Positions 51,065-58,940 are shown, numbered from the stretch's first letter. The stretch is DNA of 64,000 nt from Pseudarthrobacter defluvii (GCF_030816725.1 NZ_JAUSYG010000001.1:372001-436000), one strand, 5' to 3'. The notes: generated by a model from the letters alone, not told the origin. Made by a program: numbers and translations.

Positions 51065-51829
51065 CTACTCGTCGATGTGCGTGCCGATCCCTCGTTCACC
51101 GGAAATGGACGTGATGACGATTGCGGCCACCTCACGAAGCTTGACGTTCCTGGCGCTTGAGGTGCGGGTCAGGATGTTGAAGGCGGTGTCCCGGTCGCAG
51201 CGGTTCTGGGCCATGATTGCCCCGATGGCCATGTCAATCACGGTGCGGGACTGCATGGCGGCGGACAGATCGTTCCTGGCTTCGCTGAGCTGCGTGATCC
51301 GCAGGATCAGCCGCAGGGAACTCGCGGCCTGCCCTGCGAACATCTCCGCCGTTGCCACATCCTCGCTGGTGAACCCGTTGCTGCAACCCGAGTAGAAATT
51401 CAACACAGCTTCGGCATCCCCTGCAAGATTAAGCGGGACCGCGAGGATTGACGACACGCCATGCTCCATGGCGGTTCGGAGGTAGGGCCGCCAGCGGCTC
51501 TCGGCAGCCAGGTCGGGAACCAGGAGTGTGGTCTTACGCCGGAGGGCGGTGAGGCAGGGGCCTTGGCCAAATCCGTTCTGCAGCTCGTCGAGCGCCTTGG
51601 CCGCGGCATCACTTGCGGCCACCGCCTCGGGCTTTCTGTGTCGCAGGACGGTGACCCCGCTGTGGATGGTGTTGCCCGGGGCGGAAAGCCGCGAAGACGC
51701 CAGGATGGCCAACTCCGTGAGGAACGCCTGGATGTCCCGGCTTTCCAACACCAGCTGTTCGAACGGGGGAGCGGTTGCTGGCGACGCCGGGCCGTCAAGA
51801 TTCCGGGCCGGGCCCTCATTGCCGGTCAT
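51065..51829 (-). CDS. GAF-ANTAR domain RNA-binding antiterminator-type regulator
   Basis: The 254-residue protein has a GAF domain (about 50-180: GFGQGPCLTALRRKTTLLVP, SSILAVPLNLAGDAEAVLNF) and a C-terminal ANTAR domain (about 195-250: SRTVIDMAIGAIMAQNRCDR, LTRTSSARNVKLREVA). ANTAR proteins bind paired hairpins in nascent mRNA and prevent termination. It is coupled (ATGA) to an upstream 83-residue protein. No histidine kinase domain is attached, so the GAF may sense a ligand. A paralogue lies at 52490, divergent. Confidence 0.88.
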   Translation of the reverse strand: MTGNEGPARNLDGPASPATAPPFEQLVLESRDIQAFLTELAILASSRLSAPGNTIHSGVTVLRHRKPEAVAASDAAAKALDELQNGFGQGPCLTALRRKTTLLVPDLAAESRWRPYLRTAMEHGVSSILAVPLNLAGDAEAVLNFYSGCSNGFTSEDVATAEMFAGQAASSLRLILRITQLSEARNDLSAAMQSRTVIDMAIGAIMAQNRCDRDTAFNILTRTSSARNVKLREVAAIVITSISGERGIGTHIDE

Positions 51830-52077
51830 TCGTCCCCATCCGAGCTTAATTCGGTCATGGCAGTGGAGATCAGCCCCACCTGAGCGGCCGGCAGGTGAAG
51901 GGCCTCGTTGAGGTAGGCGTCCAGCGACATCTCGTCGGCATCACCGCCCAAACCGTAGTAATACGTCCACAGTTTGATCAGCGGGACCTCCCCTTGGCGG
52001 AAACGCTGGGCCACTGCCCGCCGCTGCTCGTCTGCCTCCAGCAGGTTGTCCGGGCCGCCGGTCCAGTCGGCGTTCAT
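51826..52077 (-). CDS. Hypothetical protein upstream of the GAF-ANTAR gene (83 residues)
   Basis: The 83-residue protein contains EADEQRRAVAQRFRQGEVPL, IKLWTYYYGLGGDADEMSLD and AYLNEALHLPAAQVGLISTA, a helical acidic protein without membrane segment or cysteine. GGAGGGAAGG precedes ATG 52077, and its stop overlaps the GAF-ANTAR start. Small proteins of this kind next to ANTAR regulators are common in Arthrobacter, but I cannot name a family. It probably is co-expressed with the regulator. Confidence 0.65.
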   Translation of the reverse strand: MNADWTGGPDNLLEADEQRRAVAQRFRQGEVPLIKLWTYYYGLGGDADEMSLDAYLNEALHLPAAQVGLISTAMTELSSDGDE

Positions 52078-52205
52078 AGCCTTCCCTCCGCGGGGGCGGC
52101 CTCAGCCGGAGGCTGGCGTAACGCGGTGCCGTGGAGGATGAAGGCGCCCTCTGGCAGAAAGTCTCGGCGCTCGTCAAAGACCGGTGGTGGATGGTTTGCG
52201 GCCAT
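52074..52205 (-). CDS. Possible 43-residue peptide coupled to the ANTAR operon
   Basis: An ATG at 52205 opens a 43-codon frame, AANHPPPVFDERRDFLPEGA and a Pro/Ala-rich tail, whose TGA overlaps the next ATG (ATGA). The coupled arrangement is typical of genes in this window. The ribosome site CGAGGC is weak, and the frame may be fortuitous. Confidence 0.35.
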   Translation of the reverse strand: MAANHPPPVFDERRDFLPEGAFILHGTALRQPPAEAAPAEGRL

Positions 52206-52489
52206 GAGGCCTCGATCCCTGATTACGCCCGGAGTTGCGGATCCCGACTGGTGGCCGCCGCTCTTGGCGCGGGACGGCCGGTGCATTCAACCTCCGGACC
52301 CTGTCCCCCATCCCGAAATCTCCTACCTTTGACACTACGCGGTTCTGCCCATTTCTGATATAGCGACTTTCTGGAATGCTGGTTTCGACGCACTGACTGC
52401 TGCTCCGGCGTTACCGGTGCTGCTGGTGCCGCGGCAAGTAATTGCGGCAAGGCTGACCCTGGGGGGCGGGGGTCCGTATGATGTAACCC
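52206..52489. other. Intergenic region between divergent ANTAR genes
   Basis: No convincing gene lies here. A TTGACA at 52329 is not followed by a -10 at normal spacing. The region ends in the TATGAT (52477-52482) of the rightward GAF-ANTAR gene. I see no ANTAR-type paired hairpin. Confidence 0.4.
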
Positions 52490-53224
52490 ATGTTGAATGC
52501 TGCCGACAACGAGAACAACCAGGACCTCCAGGACCTCCTGGTGGGTGCCGGGAATGCCGTTGAATTCCTGTCCGGACTGTCAGGGTTGGCGGCGGCGGCA
52601 GTATCTGAAGCCGCCGGTGATGCGATCGAGTGCGCCGTTACCCTGAAGCTCCGCCGACGTCCCGCTACCGCGGCCGGCAGCAGCGAACGCGCCGTCGAGC
52701 TTGACCATATCGAGCAGGCTGTGGGCGATGGTCCGTGCATAAGGGCCCTGCAGGAGATGACTCCGGTCATTATTGACGATGTCAGCAAGGACCCGCGCTG
52801 GCCACCGTTGAACCGACAGCTGATGGGGCATAACGTCCACAGCACCTTGGGTGTGCCGCTGGAGATCAGCGGTGACGCACGTGCTGCCCTGAACTTCTTC
52901 GCCACCAGACCTGGTGCTTTTACCGCCGACGTCTACGACAAGGCGGTAGGATTCGCCGCAGCTGCCCACAACACCCTGCACCTCTCCGTCCGCATCGACA
53001 CCGCCCAAAACCGGGCAGATGACCTCGAAGCTGCCTTGGAAAGCAGGACCGCAATCAACCTGGCCTGCGGCGTGATCATGGCGCAGAACAGGTGTTCCCA
53101 GGAGCAGGCCATGGCGATCCTCACCAAGGTCTCCAGCAACCGCAACCGAAAGTTGCGGGACGTCGCGAAAGAGCTGATCGAGCAACTGTCCGGCAGCACC
53201 GTCCAGACCCACTTCGATTCCTGA
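52490..53224 (+). CDS. GAF-ANTAR domain antiterminator-type regulator
   Basis: The 244-residue protein has a GAF domain (about 35-165: HIEQAVGDGPCIRALQEMTP, STLGVPLEISGDARAALNFF) and an ANTAR domain (SRTAINLACGVIMAQNRCSQ, LTKVSSNRNRKLRDVAKELI). It is a paralogue of the protein at 51065 with the same domain order, and both probably bind nascent RNA. TATGAT lies seven bases before ATG 52490 and no ribosome site exists, so the transcript is leaderless. It is the sole gene of its unit. Confidence 0.88.
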   Translation: MLNAADNENNQDLQDLLVGAGNAVEFLSGLSGLAAAAVSEAAGDAIECAVTLKLRRRPATAAGSSERAVELDHIEQAVGDGPCIRALQEMTPVIIDDVSKDPRWPPLNRQLMGHNVHSTLGVPLEISGDARAALNFFATRPGAFTADVYDKAVGFAAAAHNTLHLSVRIDTAQNRADDLEAALESRTAINLACGVIMAQNRCSQEQAMAILTKVSSNRNRKLRDVAKELIEQLSGSTVQTHFDS

Positions 53225-53282
53225 CCCAAACCTCCCTGGCTATGCGGCAGGGCCAAGAGGACCGATCAGGGAAGAGGGGCCA

Positions 53283-54011
53283 TCAGCCAGCCGTCCGGAC
53301 GGACACGACGGCGGTCCCGCCTTCACGGCAAATGTCCCAGCAGTTGCCGGTGCCGATCACCCCGTAACCCTCGCCTCCCACTGATTCCAGCACCACCGCT
53401 GTGTTCTCGTCGACGGCGACGACCCGCTCCGCCAGGCCAGCCGCCACGGCTCCCACGGCCCTGCTCAGCGTGCCGGCCTGGGCAGCATGAACGTCCACCG
53501 CGAACGGGACCAGCCCCAGTCCCTCGCGCATATCCACCGGATCCAGGCCTTCGGAGCACTCCTCCCCGCAAACCTCCACCCCGTTGATCCGGTATCCGCC
53601 GATCAGCGCCAGGCGCGGCGCAACCATGGCCCCGGCGGAAAACCCCAGGTACGGTAAGCCGGCAGTGGCCAGACTGGAGATGGCGCTGGCTGCAGGGCGC
53701 AGGCCCTCCCAGTAGCCGGGCGTCAAACCGCCGCCCACCACGATGCCATGAACGCCTTCAAACGCGGCCGGATCAGCCGGCCTGCCCGGCTCCAGGGAAA
53801 CAGCCACAGCTTCGCAATTGATCCTGGCGTGCAGGGGTTCCGCGTAACCCTTCAAGATCTCCTGCAGGTTTCCGCCCTGGTGGTGCACTGCGATGGCAAC
53901 GCGGGCAGTTTGGCCCTGCCCTGCACGCTCCCGGACGTCCGTTGCGAACCTGTCAAAGACGTCCGGAAAAGCCAGCGCATCCGGGCCTGCCCCGGCGAGA
54001 TAGATGCTCAT
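53283..54011 (-). CDS. Type 1 glutamine amidotransferase-like/S51 peptidase (dipeptidase E, cyanophycinase-like)
   Basis: The 242-residue protein has VHGIVVGGGLTPGYWEGL, the nucleophile elbow LGFSAGAMVAPRLALIGGYR (Ser about 128) and EGLGLVPFAVDVHAAQ as in peptidase family S51. Serine replaces the cysteine of true glutamine amidotransferases, so it would be a dipeptidase E or cyanophycinase-like serine hydrolase. TATCTT lies seven bases before ATG 54011; no Shine-Dalgarno, so leaderless. It diverges from the second ArsR gene. Confidence 0.75.
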   Translation of the reverse strand: MSIYLAGAGPDALAFPDVFDRFATDVRERAGQGQTARVAIAVHHQGGNLQEILKGYAEPLHARINCEAVAVSLEPGRPADPAAFEGVHGIVVGGGLTPGYWEGLRPAASAISSLATAGLPYLGFSAGAMVAPRLALIGGYRINGVEVCGEECSEGLDPVDMREGLGLVPFAVDVHAAQAGTLSRAVGAVAAGLAERVVAVDENTAVVLESVGGEGYGVIGTGNCWDICREGGTAVVSVRTAG

Positions 54012-54075
54012 GCGCCCCAAGATACCGGTACGGCCACAGTCTTCCACGCAGGGGGCGCGTCCCCGTCAAAAACCA

Positions 54076-54122
54076 TTGACGCATGCCCGTGGCGGGACTA
54101 ATCTACAACCAAATGGTTGTAG
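54076..54122 (+). promoter_or_regulatory. Promoter and ArsR operator overlapping the start codon
   Basis: TTGACG (54076-54081) and TAATCT (54099-54104) are 17 bases apart. The perfect palindrome CTACAACCAAATGGTTGTAG (54103-54122, nine-base arms around AA) overlaps the -10 box, transcription start and the ATG at 54113. A repressor bound here would block initiation. Confidence 0.75.
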
Positions 54123-54445
54123 ATCAGCTCCGCGAAACCGAAACAGACCGCCTCTTCCAGGCGTTGGCCGATTCCACACGCCGGGACATTATCCGCCGGG
54201 TCACCGGGGGGGAGTACTCCGTCTCGGGTCTCGCAGCCCTCTACGCCATGAGTTTTGCCGCCGTACAAAAACATGTGGCGGTGTTGGAGCGCGCATCCCT
54301 GGTCACCAAGGAAAAGCGCGGAAGGGAGCAGATCGTGCGGGGCAACCACGAAGGAGTGCAGGAAGCCCGGCGGTTGCTCGACGAATATGAACAAATCTGG
54401 CGGCAGCGGGCCGACCGGATAGCCCGGATTCTCACTGAAGGTTAG
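54113..54445 (+). CDS. ArsR-family regulator (second copy)
   Basis: The 110-residue protein has the ArsR winged helix: RLFQALADSTRRDIIRRVTG, SVSGLAALYAMSFAAVQKHV (recognition helix) and VTKEKRGREQIV wing. Like the copy at 11243 it lacks metal-binding cysteines. The start at 54113 follows the -10 box by eight bases and gives a leaderless mRNA; ATG 54083 in frame would begin before the -35. It heads an operon with an SRPBCC protein 12 bases downstream. Confidence 0.88.
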   Translation: MVVDQLRETETDRLFQALADSTRRDIIRRVTGGEYSVSGLAALYAMSFAAVQKHVAVLERASLVTKEKRGREQIVRGNHEGVQEARRLLDEYEQIWRQRADRIARILTEG

Positions 54446-54457
54446 GAAGGCATTGCC

Positions 54458-54955
54458 ATGACAGTCATCAGTTCCAACAAGAACCCCGAGGCGCTGAGCC
54501 TCACCCTGGTGGCCGAGTTCGACGCCGGGGTGGAGCGCGTCTGGCAGCTCTGGGAGGACCCGCGCCAGCTGGAGCGCTGGTGGGGGCCGCCCACCTATCC
54601 CGCCACGTTCTACAAGCATGACTTCGTGCCGGGCGGCCGCGCAAGCTACTACATGACCGGGCCCGAAGGGGACAAGGCCCACGGCTGGTGGGAATTCACC
54701 TCCATCGAGCCTCCGCGGAAGCTGCAGTTCAACGACGGGTTCGCCGACAACGACGGCAATCCCACCGGCGAGTACGGCACCTCCCATGCCACCGTCACCC
54801 TCGAACCTCTGGGGGAGCGCACCCGTATGACCATCCAGTCCATCTTCGAATCCGAGGAACAGCTGGAACAAATGATTGAGATGGGTATGGAGGAGGGCAT
54901 GAAGGAGGCTATCGGCCAGATCGACAGCATCCTCGCCGAACACGCGAACGCCTGA
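54458..54955 (+). CDS. SRPBCC domain protein (AHSA1-like), partner of the second ArsR
   Basis: The 165-residue protein contains LVAEFDAGVERVWQLWEDPR, LERWWGPPTYPATFYKHDF and AHGWWEFTSIEPPRKLQFND with an acidic C-terminal helix EEQLEQMIEMGMEEGMKEAI, all typical of AHSA1/START-like proteins. These bind lipophilic ligands and are often paired with ArsR regulators. AGGAAGG precedes ATG 54458. It is longer than its counterpart at 11554 by about 30 residues. Ligand unknown. Confidence 0.83.
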   Translation: MTVISSNKNPEALSLTLVAEFDAGVERVWQLWEDPRQLERWWGPPTYPATFYKHDFVPGGRASYYMTGPEGDKAHGWWEFTSIEPPRKLQFNDGFADNDGNPTGEYGTSHATVTLEPLGERTRMTIQSIFESEEQLEQMIEMGMEEGMKEAIGQIDSILAEHANA

Positions 54956-55002
54956 TTCCCCAGCATCAGCAGGGAACCTTGCAGCCAACCTTTCCACAGC
55001 GC

Positions 55003-55050
55003 CAGGTGAGCCGACGACGGCGGGACGTCCCGCCGTCGTGCCCTCACCTG
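55003..55050 (+). terminator. Terminator, GACGACGGCGGG family, copy 9
   Basis: CAGGTGAG (55003-55010) at the outside pairs with CTCACCTG (55043-55050), and the core GACGACGGCGGG pairs with CCCGCCGTCGTG. The total stem exceeds 20 bp with a bulge. It ends the second ArsR-SRPBCC operon. Confidence 0.85.
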
Positions 55051-55112
55051 AGGCGTTGAACGTGTCAGCCGTGCCCTGAATACTGGAAGGTGGGACCAAG
55101 CGAGGGAAGGCG

Positions 55113-55715
55113 GTGGCAGCAATGGGCGGCGGCGCAGGGGATTTCCGGAAGCGGCTGGAGCGGGCAGCCGAGCTGCGTTCCTACCGCGGTGCCGGCATCA
55201 GCGCCGAGGAGGAAGCCGCGCTGGATGACCTTGACGCGCAGGAACGGGAGAAACGCAAAAAAGTCAACGACGCCGCCCGCGCGGAATACCTGGTCCGGGA
55301 CGCCATGGCACAGGGCAAATTCGACAACCTCAAGTATGCGGGCAAGCCGATTCCCGGGCTGGGGGAATCCTACGACCCCGACTGGTGGGTCAAAGGGCTG
55401 ATCCAGCGCGAGAACATCAGCGGTTTGGGCCCGGCGGCCATCCTGCTCCGCAGCGAGGACGCCGAACTTGACACCAAGCTGGATGCCCAGTACACGGAGC
55501 AGCAGGTCCGGGACCTCCTCCAGGACTTCAACCGGCGGGTGGTCGACGCCCGCCGCCAGCTGCAGGGCGGACCTCCGGTGATCACCAAGACCCGTGACGT
55601 GGAGGAGGAAGTGCAGCGCTGGCGCGGGCGGCGTGCGGCCCGGGTCGAGGAGGCTCCTGCCGTGCCGGAGCCGGAGCGCTCCTGGTGGAAACGGCTTTGG
55701 AAGGGGACGGGCTAG
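55113..55715 (+). CDS. DUF1992 domain protein (DnaJC28-like)
   Basis: The 200-residue protein carries the DUF1992 sequence: EYLVRDAMAQGKFDNLKYAG, KPIPGLGESYDPDWWVKGLI and LLRSEDAELDTKLDAQ, with a charged N-terminal coiled helix and a tail ERSWWKRLW. In eukaryotes the domain lies in DNAJC28; bacterial members have no known function. The start is GTG 55113 with GAGGGAAGG upstream. It follows the copy-9 terminator and converges with a possible small gene. Confidence 0.85.
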   Translation: MAAMGGGAGDFRKRLERAAELRSYRGAGISAEEEAALDDLDAQEREKRKKVNDAARAEYLVRDAMAQGKFDNLKYAGKPIPGLGESYDPDWWVKGLIQRENISGLGPAAILLRSEDAELDTKLDAQYTEQQVRDLLQDFNRRVVDARRQLQGGPPVITKTRDVEEEVQRWRGRRAARVEEAPAVPEPERSWWKRLWKGTG

Positions 55716-55936
55716 GAACTGGAGTTGAGGCCCTCATACAGCTCGCATACGGCGTTGTAGTACTGGTCTGTCTGTCCCCGGTGGCGCAAGCCCTGTCCCC
55801 AATGGTCCGGGTGGAAGTGCCACTTGAGCAGCAACGTGCCGGCGAGCTGGGGGTTGGCTGGCTTTGGCTGGGCTGGCCGGGGGTGGACCGTTGCCCTGAG
55901 TTGAACAGCCCAGAATCCGTGGACGGCGTGGTCCAT
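55712..55936 (-). CDS. Possible small protein of 74 residues
   Basis: ATG 55936 opens a frame ending WHFHPDHWGQGLRHRGQTDQ and YYNAVCELYEGLNSSS. The amino-acid composition looks natural and third positions are G/C-rich, but the ribosome site is weak, and it begins 21 bases after the penicillin-binding-protein stop on the same strand. It converges with DUF1992. I recognise no family. Confidence 0.4.
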   Translation of the reverse strand: MDHAVHGFWAVQLRATVHPRPAQPKPANPQLAGTLLLKWHFHPDHWGQGLRHRGQTDQYYNAVCELYEGLNSSS

Positions 55937-55956
55937 CGCGCGCCATCTGTCGATGC

Positions 55957-58128
55957 TTACGGTTTGTAATTCGGGTTGGGGCCGATCATCGAAGCGGGAG
56001 GCGGTGCAAAGGGGCCTGCGTGATAGAGCGGCGCCACCTTGAGCATGTAGTTGGCCCACTGCGGGCCGGCAATCATGTACCCGTCCAGCCGCGGGTAGAA
56101 GGTGCCGTTGATGGTCACGTTCTGGCCTGCCCGCTTCTGGCCTTCCAGCGCGTCGCCAAAGAAGGACGCGGTGACCAGGCCGGTGGTGTACCCCACCACC
56201 CAGGTGGACCCGTTGTTGTTGGAGGTACCGGTCTTGGCGGCGGTGGGAACCTTGTCCTGGACTTTCGGGTTGATCCAGACGCCCGAACCCTTCTTCAAAA
56301 CGTCCTGCAGCACGGAGTTGACCCCGCGGGCCACATCGGGTTTGACGGCGTCGTGGCAGTCCGTGGGCTGGGCGGGAAGCTTTGCCCCGGCTGCATCCGT
56401 CACATCAACCAGCGCGATGGGAGCGCAGTAGCGGCCGTCCGTGGCGAAGGTGGCAAAGGCGTTTGCCAGGGTGAGCGGAGCGACGCCCGTGCCGCCGAGC
56501 AGGTTGCCCAGCTGGTGCATGTTCACGGGGGAGCTGTCCAGGCCGCTGTGCAGGCCGACGGCATCAACCATCTTTTGGATGCCGCAGAAATCCAGCTGGG
56601 CGGCCGACGCGAAGGTGGCCGTGTTGATCGAGTTGTAGAGGCCGTAATTGACGGGCATGCGCCGGTAGAACCCGTCTTCGGCATTCTGCAGGTCATCTGC
56701 AGCGCCAAGGGCAGGGTTTGCCTGCGCCGTACTGTAGGCCCCAAGCACCTTTCCGCAGCTGTCCTTCCAGGGGAACCCAAGCGGATAAACCCGCTTTGAA
56801 GCGTCCACCTCGGCAGTGAGCGTCTTGCCCTCGTTCAACCACTCGGCGAATGTGAAGGGCTTCATGGTGGACCCGGGCTGGAAGCCGCCCGCACCGTTCA
56901 GGTCGTTCCCCTTTGCGTCCTTCGCATCCACGTTGAAGTTCAGGTTGGTGTCGAACTTTCCAGGCTGCGGCAGGAACACCGTGTTTTGGGCCATCGCCAG
57001 GATCTTGCCGCTGCCGGGCTGGATGCTCAACAGTGACGCCGCCCAGCGGTCCGGGTTGGCCCCGGCCGTCCCGTCTACCTGTGCCTGGGCGGCGCCCTGA
57101 AGCCTGCTGTCCAGGGTGGTGACAATGGTGAGGCCGCCCCGGTACAGGCGCCGCTCACGTTCAGCCTCGGTGGGGCCATACGCGGGATTGTTCAGGATCA
57201 GGTGGGAGATGTAGTCACAGAAGTATGGGGCCATGGCCGCATTGGCGCAGCCCTGCTGCTGGGGGCTGATCTTCAGCTGGATGGGGGTGGCCACAGCCTC
57301 GTCGTGCTGGGCCTGCGTGATCTTGCCCAGGCGGAGCATCTCGCCAAGGACCTGGTTGCGCCGCACGATGGACTTGTCCGGGTTGGTGGCAGGGTTGTAG
57401 AGGGTGGGACTGTTAACCACGCCGGCCAGCAAGGCTGCCTGGGGGAGAGTGAGGTCCTTCGCGGTGGTGCTGAAGAAGTGGCGGGCTGCGGCTTCAATGC
57501 CGTACGCGTTGCTGCTGAAGAACACGATGTTGAGGTAGCCCTCAAGGATCTGGTCCTTGCTGTACTTCTTCTCCAGTGTGATGGCGAGCTTCATTTCCCG
57601 CAGCTTGTCCCCGAGTGTCTTCTGCCCGTTCAGGACCACGGCGTCAGGCCGGTCCTGGGACAGTTGTGCCTCGTTCAGGACATTGGTTACGTACTGCTGT
57701 GTGATGGTGGACGCGCCCTGCTCGCCGCCCTTGGTCAGGTTGGACACCACCGCCCGCAGTATCCCCTGTGGATCAACGCCGGCGTGCTCGTAGAACCGGC
57801 TGTCCTCAATGGCGATGATGCCGTCCTTGATGAAAGGCGACATCTGGTCCAGCGGGACCCGCACCCGGTTCTCCGCATAGAAGGTGGCGATCTGCTGGCC
57901 GTCCGCGGTGAGGACTTTCGCGGCCTGTGACGGCGGCTGTACCGTAAGGTCTCCCGGCAGCTTCTCAAAGAAGCCGATGGACGAACTGACCCCCATCCCT
58001 GCGGCCGCGACGGCCGGGACCACCAGGCTGGCCACCAGGACCCCGCACATTACACTTGCCGCCAGGAACCCCAGGATCCTCCCCAGGGCCGCATTGAAAC
58101 CACTCCTGCGTTGCCGCTTCTTCGCCAT
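55957..58128 (-). CDS. Class A penicillin-binding protein (GT51 transglycosylase and transpeptidase)
   Basis: The 723-residue protein has a basic head, one membrane helix (about 15-45), a GT51 domain with IAIEDSRFYEHAGVDPQGIL and GASTITQQYVTNVL, and a transpeptidase domain with GSTMKPF (SxxK), YNSINTATF (SxN) and AKTGTSNNN (KTG). It would polymerise and cross-link peptidoglycan outside the membrane. Order and length match actinobacterial PonA-type proteins. ATG 58128 has GAGGAAT upstream. A short tail GPNPNYKP ends it. It is monocistronic or followed by the small frame at 55712. Confidence 0.93.
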   Translation of the reverse strand: MAKKRQRRSGFNAALGRILGFLAASVMCGVLVASLVVPAVAAAGMGVSSSIGFFEKLPGDLTVQPPSQAAKVLTADGQQIATFYAENRVRVPLDQMSPFIKDGIIAIEDSRFYEHAGVDPQGILRAVVSNLTKGGEQGASTITQQYVTNVLNEAQLSQDRPDAVVLNGQKTLGDKLREMKLAITLEKKYSKDQILEGYLNIVFFSSNAYGIEAAARHFFSTTAKDLTLPQAALLAGVVNSPTLYNPATNPDKSIVRRNQVLGEMLRLGKITQAQHDEAVATPIQLKISPQQQGCANAAMAPYFCDYISHLILNNPAYGPTEAERERRLYRGGLTIVTTLDSRLQGAAQAQVDGTAGANPDRWAASLLSIQPGSGKILAMAQNTVFLPQPGKFDTNLNFNVDAKDAKGNDLNGAGGFQPGSTMKPFTFAEWLNEGKTLTAEVDASKRVYPLGFPWKDSCGKVLGAYSTAQANPALGAADDLQNAEDGFYRRMPVNYGLYNSINTATFASAAQLDFCGIQKMVDAVGLHSGLDSSPVNMHQLGNLLGGTGVAPLTLANAFATFATDGRYCAPIALVDVTDAAGAKLPAQPTDCHDAVKPDVARGVNSVLQDVLKKGSGVWINPKVQDKVPTAAKTGTSNNNGSTWVVGYTTGLVTASFFGDALEGQKRAGQNVTINGTFYPRLDGYMIAGPQWANYMLKVAPLYHAGPFAPPPASMIGPNPNYKP

Positions 58129-58223
58129 TCCTCAGCCCTCGTCCTCGAAGGTGGGATCAGAATACGCTCCTGCCATGGGTAGAAACAGGTGCCGAAAGGT
58201 CAGGATTTGGTCACGCCAGGCCG

Positions 58224-58262
58224 TTGACCAGCGATAGTTACCGATATATCTTTTAAGTATCG
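58224..58262 (+). promoter_or_regulatory. Promoter and inverted repeat of the PadR gene
   Basis: TTGACC (58224-58229) and TATCTT (58247-58252) are 17 bases apart. CGATA (58242-58246) and TATCG (58258-58262) flank the -10 box with an 11-base spacer, a plausible PadR operator. The region is AT-rich. Confidence 0.6.
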
Positions 58263-58307
58263 CTGAATATGCAGCGACTACCGCATTAATGAAAGGACGA
58301 TGCCACC

Positions 58308-58934
58308 ATGAAAGGCATGATTGATGACAAGAATCCCGGCCCTGAGTTCGGCGGGGGACGGTTCGAGCGGGGCAGGGGCCGCAAAGGTCCGCACGGGCAC
58401 AGGGGTCCCGGCTTCGGCCCTGGGTTCGGTCCGGGTTTTGGTCCAGGTTTCGGCCCAGGATTTGGTCCGGGTTTTGGCCCTGGCTTCGGGCGCGGTGGCC
58501 GGCGGGCCAGCCGTGGTGATGTCCGCGCGGCCATCCTCTCGCTGCTGGCGGAGGCGCCCTCGAATGGTTACGGACTGATCAAGACCATCGCCGCCAAGAC
58601 CGGCGGAATGTGGCGGCCCAGCCCCGGCTCCATCTACCCCACCCTGCAGCAGTTGGTGGACGAAGGCCTGATCGAGGCCCTCAGCGAGGGCCGCGGAACC
58701 GAGTTCGTCCTGACGGACGCGGGCAAGGCCTACGTTGCCGAGCACGCTGAGGAGATGGAGAACGCATGGAACGCCGAACCGGACAGTGCCGACAGGGACT
58801 TCCACCAGAGCATTGGCAAACTGATGGGTGCCATCCACCAGTTCCGCAGCGGAGTATCAGAGGAACAGCGGGCTGCCGCCATCCAGAAGATGGATGAAGC
58901 GCGGCGCGCGCTTTACAAGATCCTTGCGGACTAG
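58308..58934 (+). CDS. PadR-family regulator with GPGF-repeat N-terminus
   Basis: The 208-residue protein has a Gly/Phe/Arg-rich N-terminal extension of about 68 residues, including seven tandem GPGF units (residues 33-60), then a PadR winged helix: DVRAAILSLLAEAPSNGYGL, GMWRPSPGSIYPTLQQLVDE and the wing LSEGRGTEFVLT, and a C-terminal helical dimerisation part. PadR proteins repress efflux or detoxification genes. The repeat is unusual; it may form a disordered or phase-separating arm. A GAAAGGACG ribosome site precedes ATG 58308. Confidence 0.85.
   Translation: MKGMIDDKNPGPEFGGGRFERGRGRKGPHGHRGPGFGPGFGPGFGPGFGPGFGPGFGPGFGRGGRRASRGDVRAAILSLLAEAPSNGYGLIKTIAAKTGGMWRPSPGSIYPTLQQLVDEGLIEALSEGRGTEFVLTDAGKAYVAEHAEEMENAWNAEPDSADRDFHQSIGKLMGAIHQFRSGVSEEQRAAAIQKMDEARRALYKILAD
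58404..58487 (+). repeat. Seven tandem 12-bp repeats encoding GPGF
   Basis: Seven in-frame 12-base units encode Gly-Pro-Gly-Phe. The codons vary between units (for example GGTCCCGGCTTC and GGCCCAGGATTT), so the amino-acid repeat is maintained despite synonymous drift. Confidence 0.85.
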
Positions 58935-58940
58935 CTGCTG

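Noticed and set aside
52329..52362. Possible promoter TTGACA...GATATA
   Set aside because: Spacing of 22 bases between the boxes is too long and no gene starts directly downstream.
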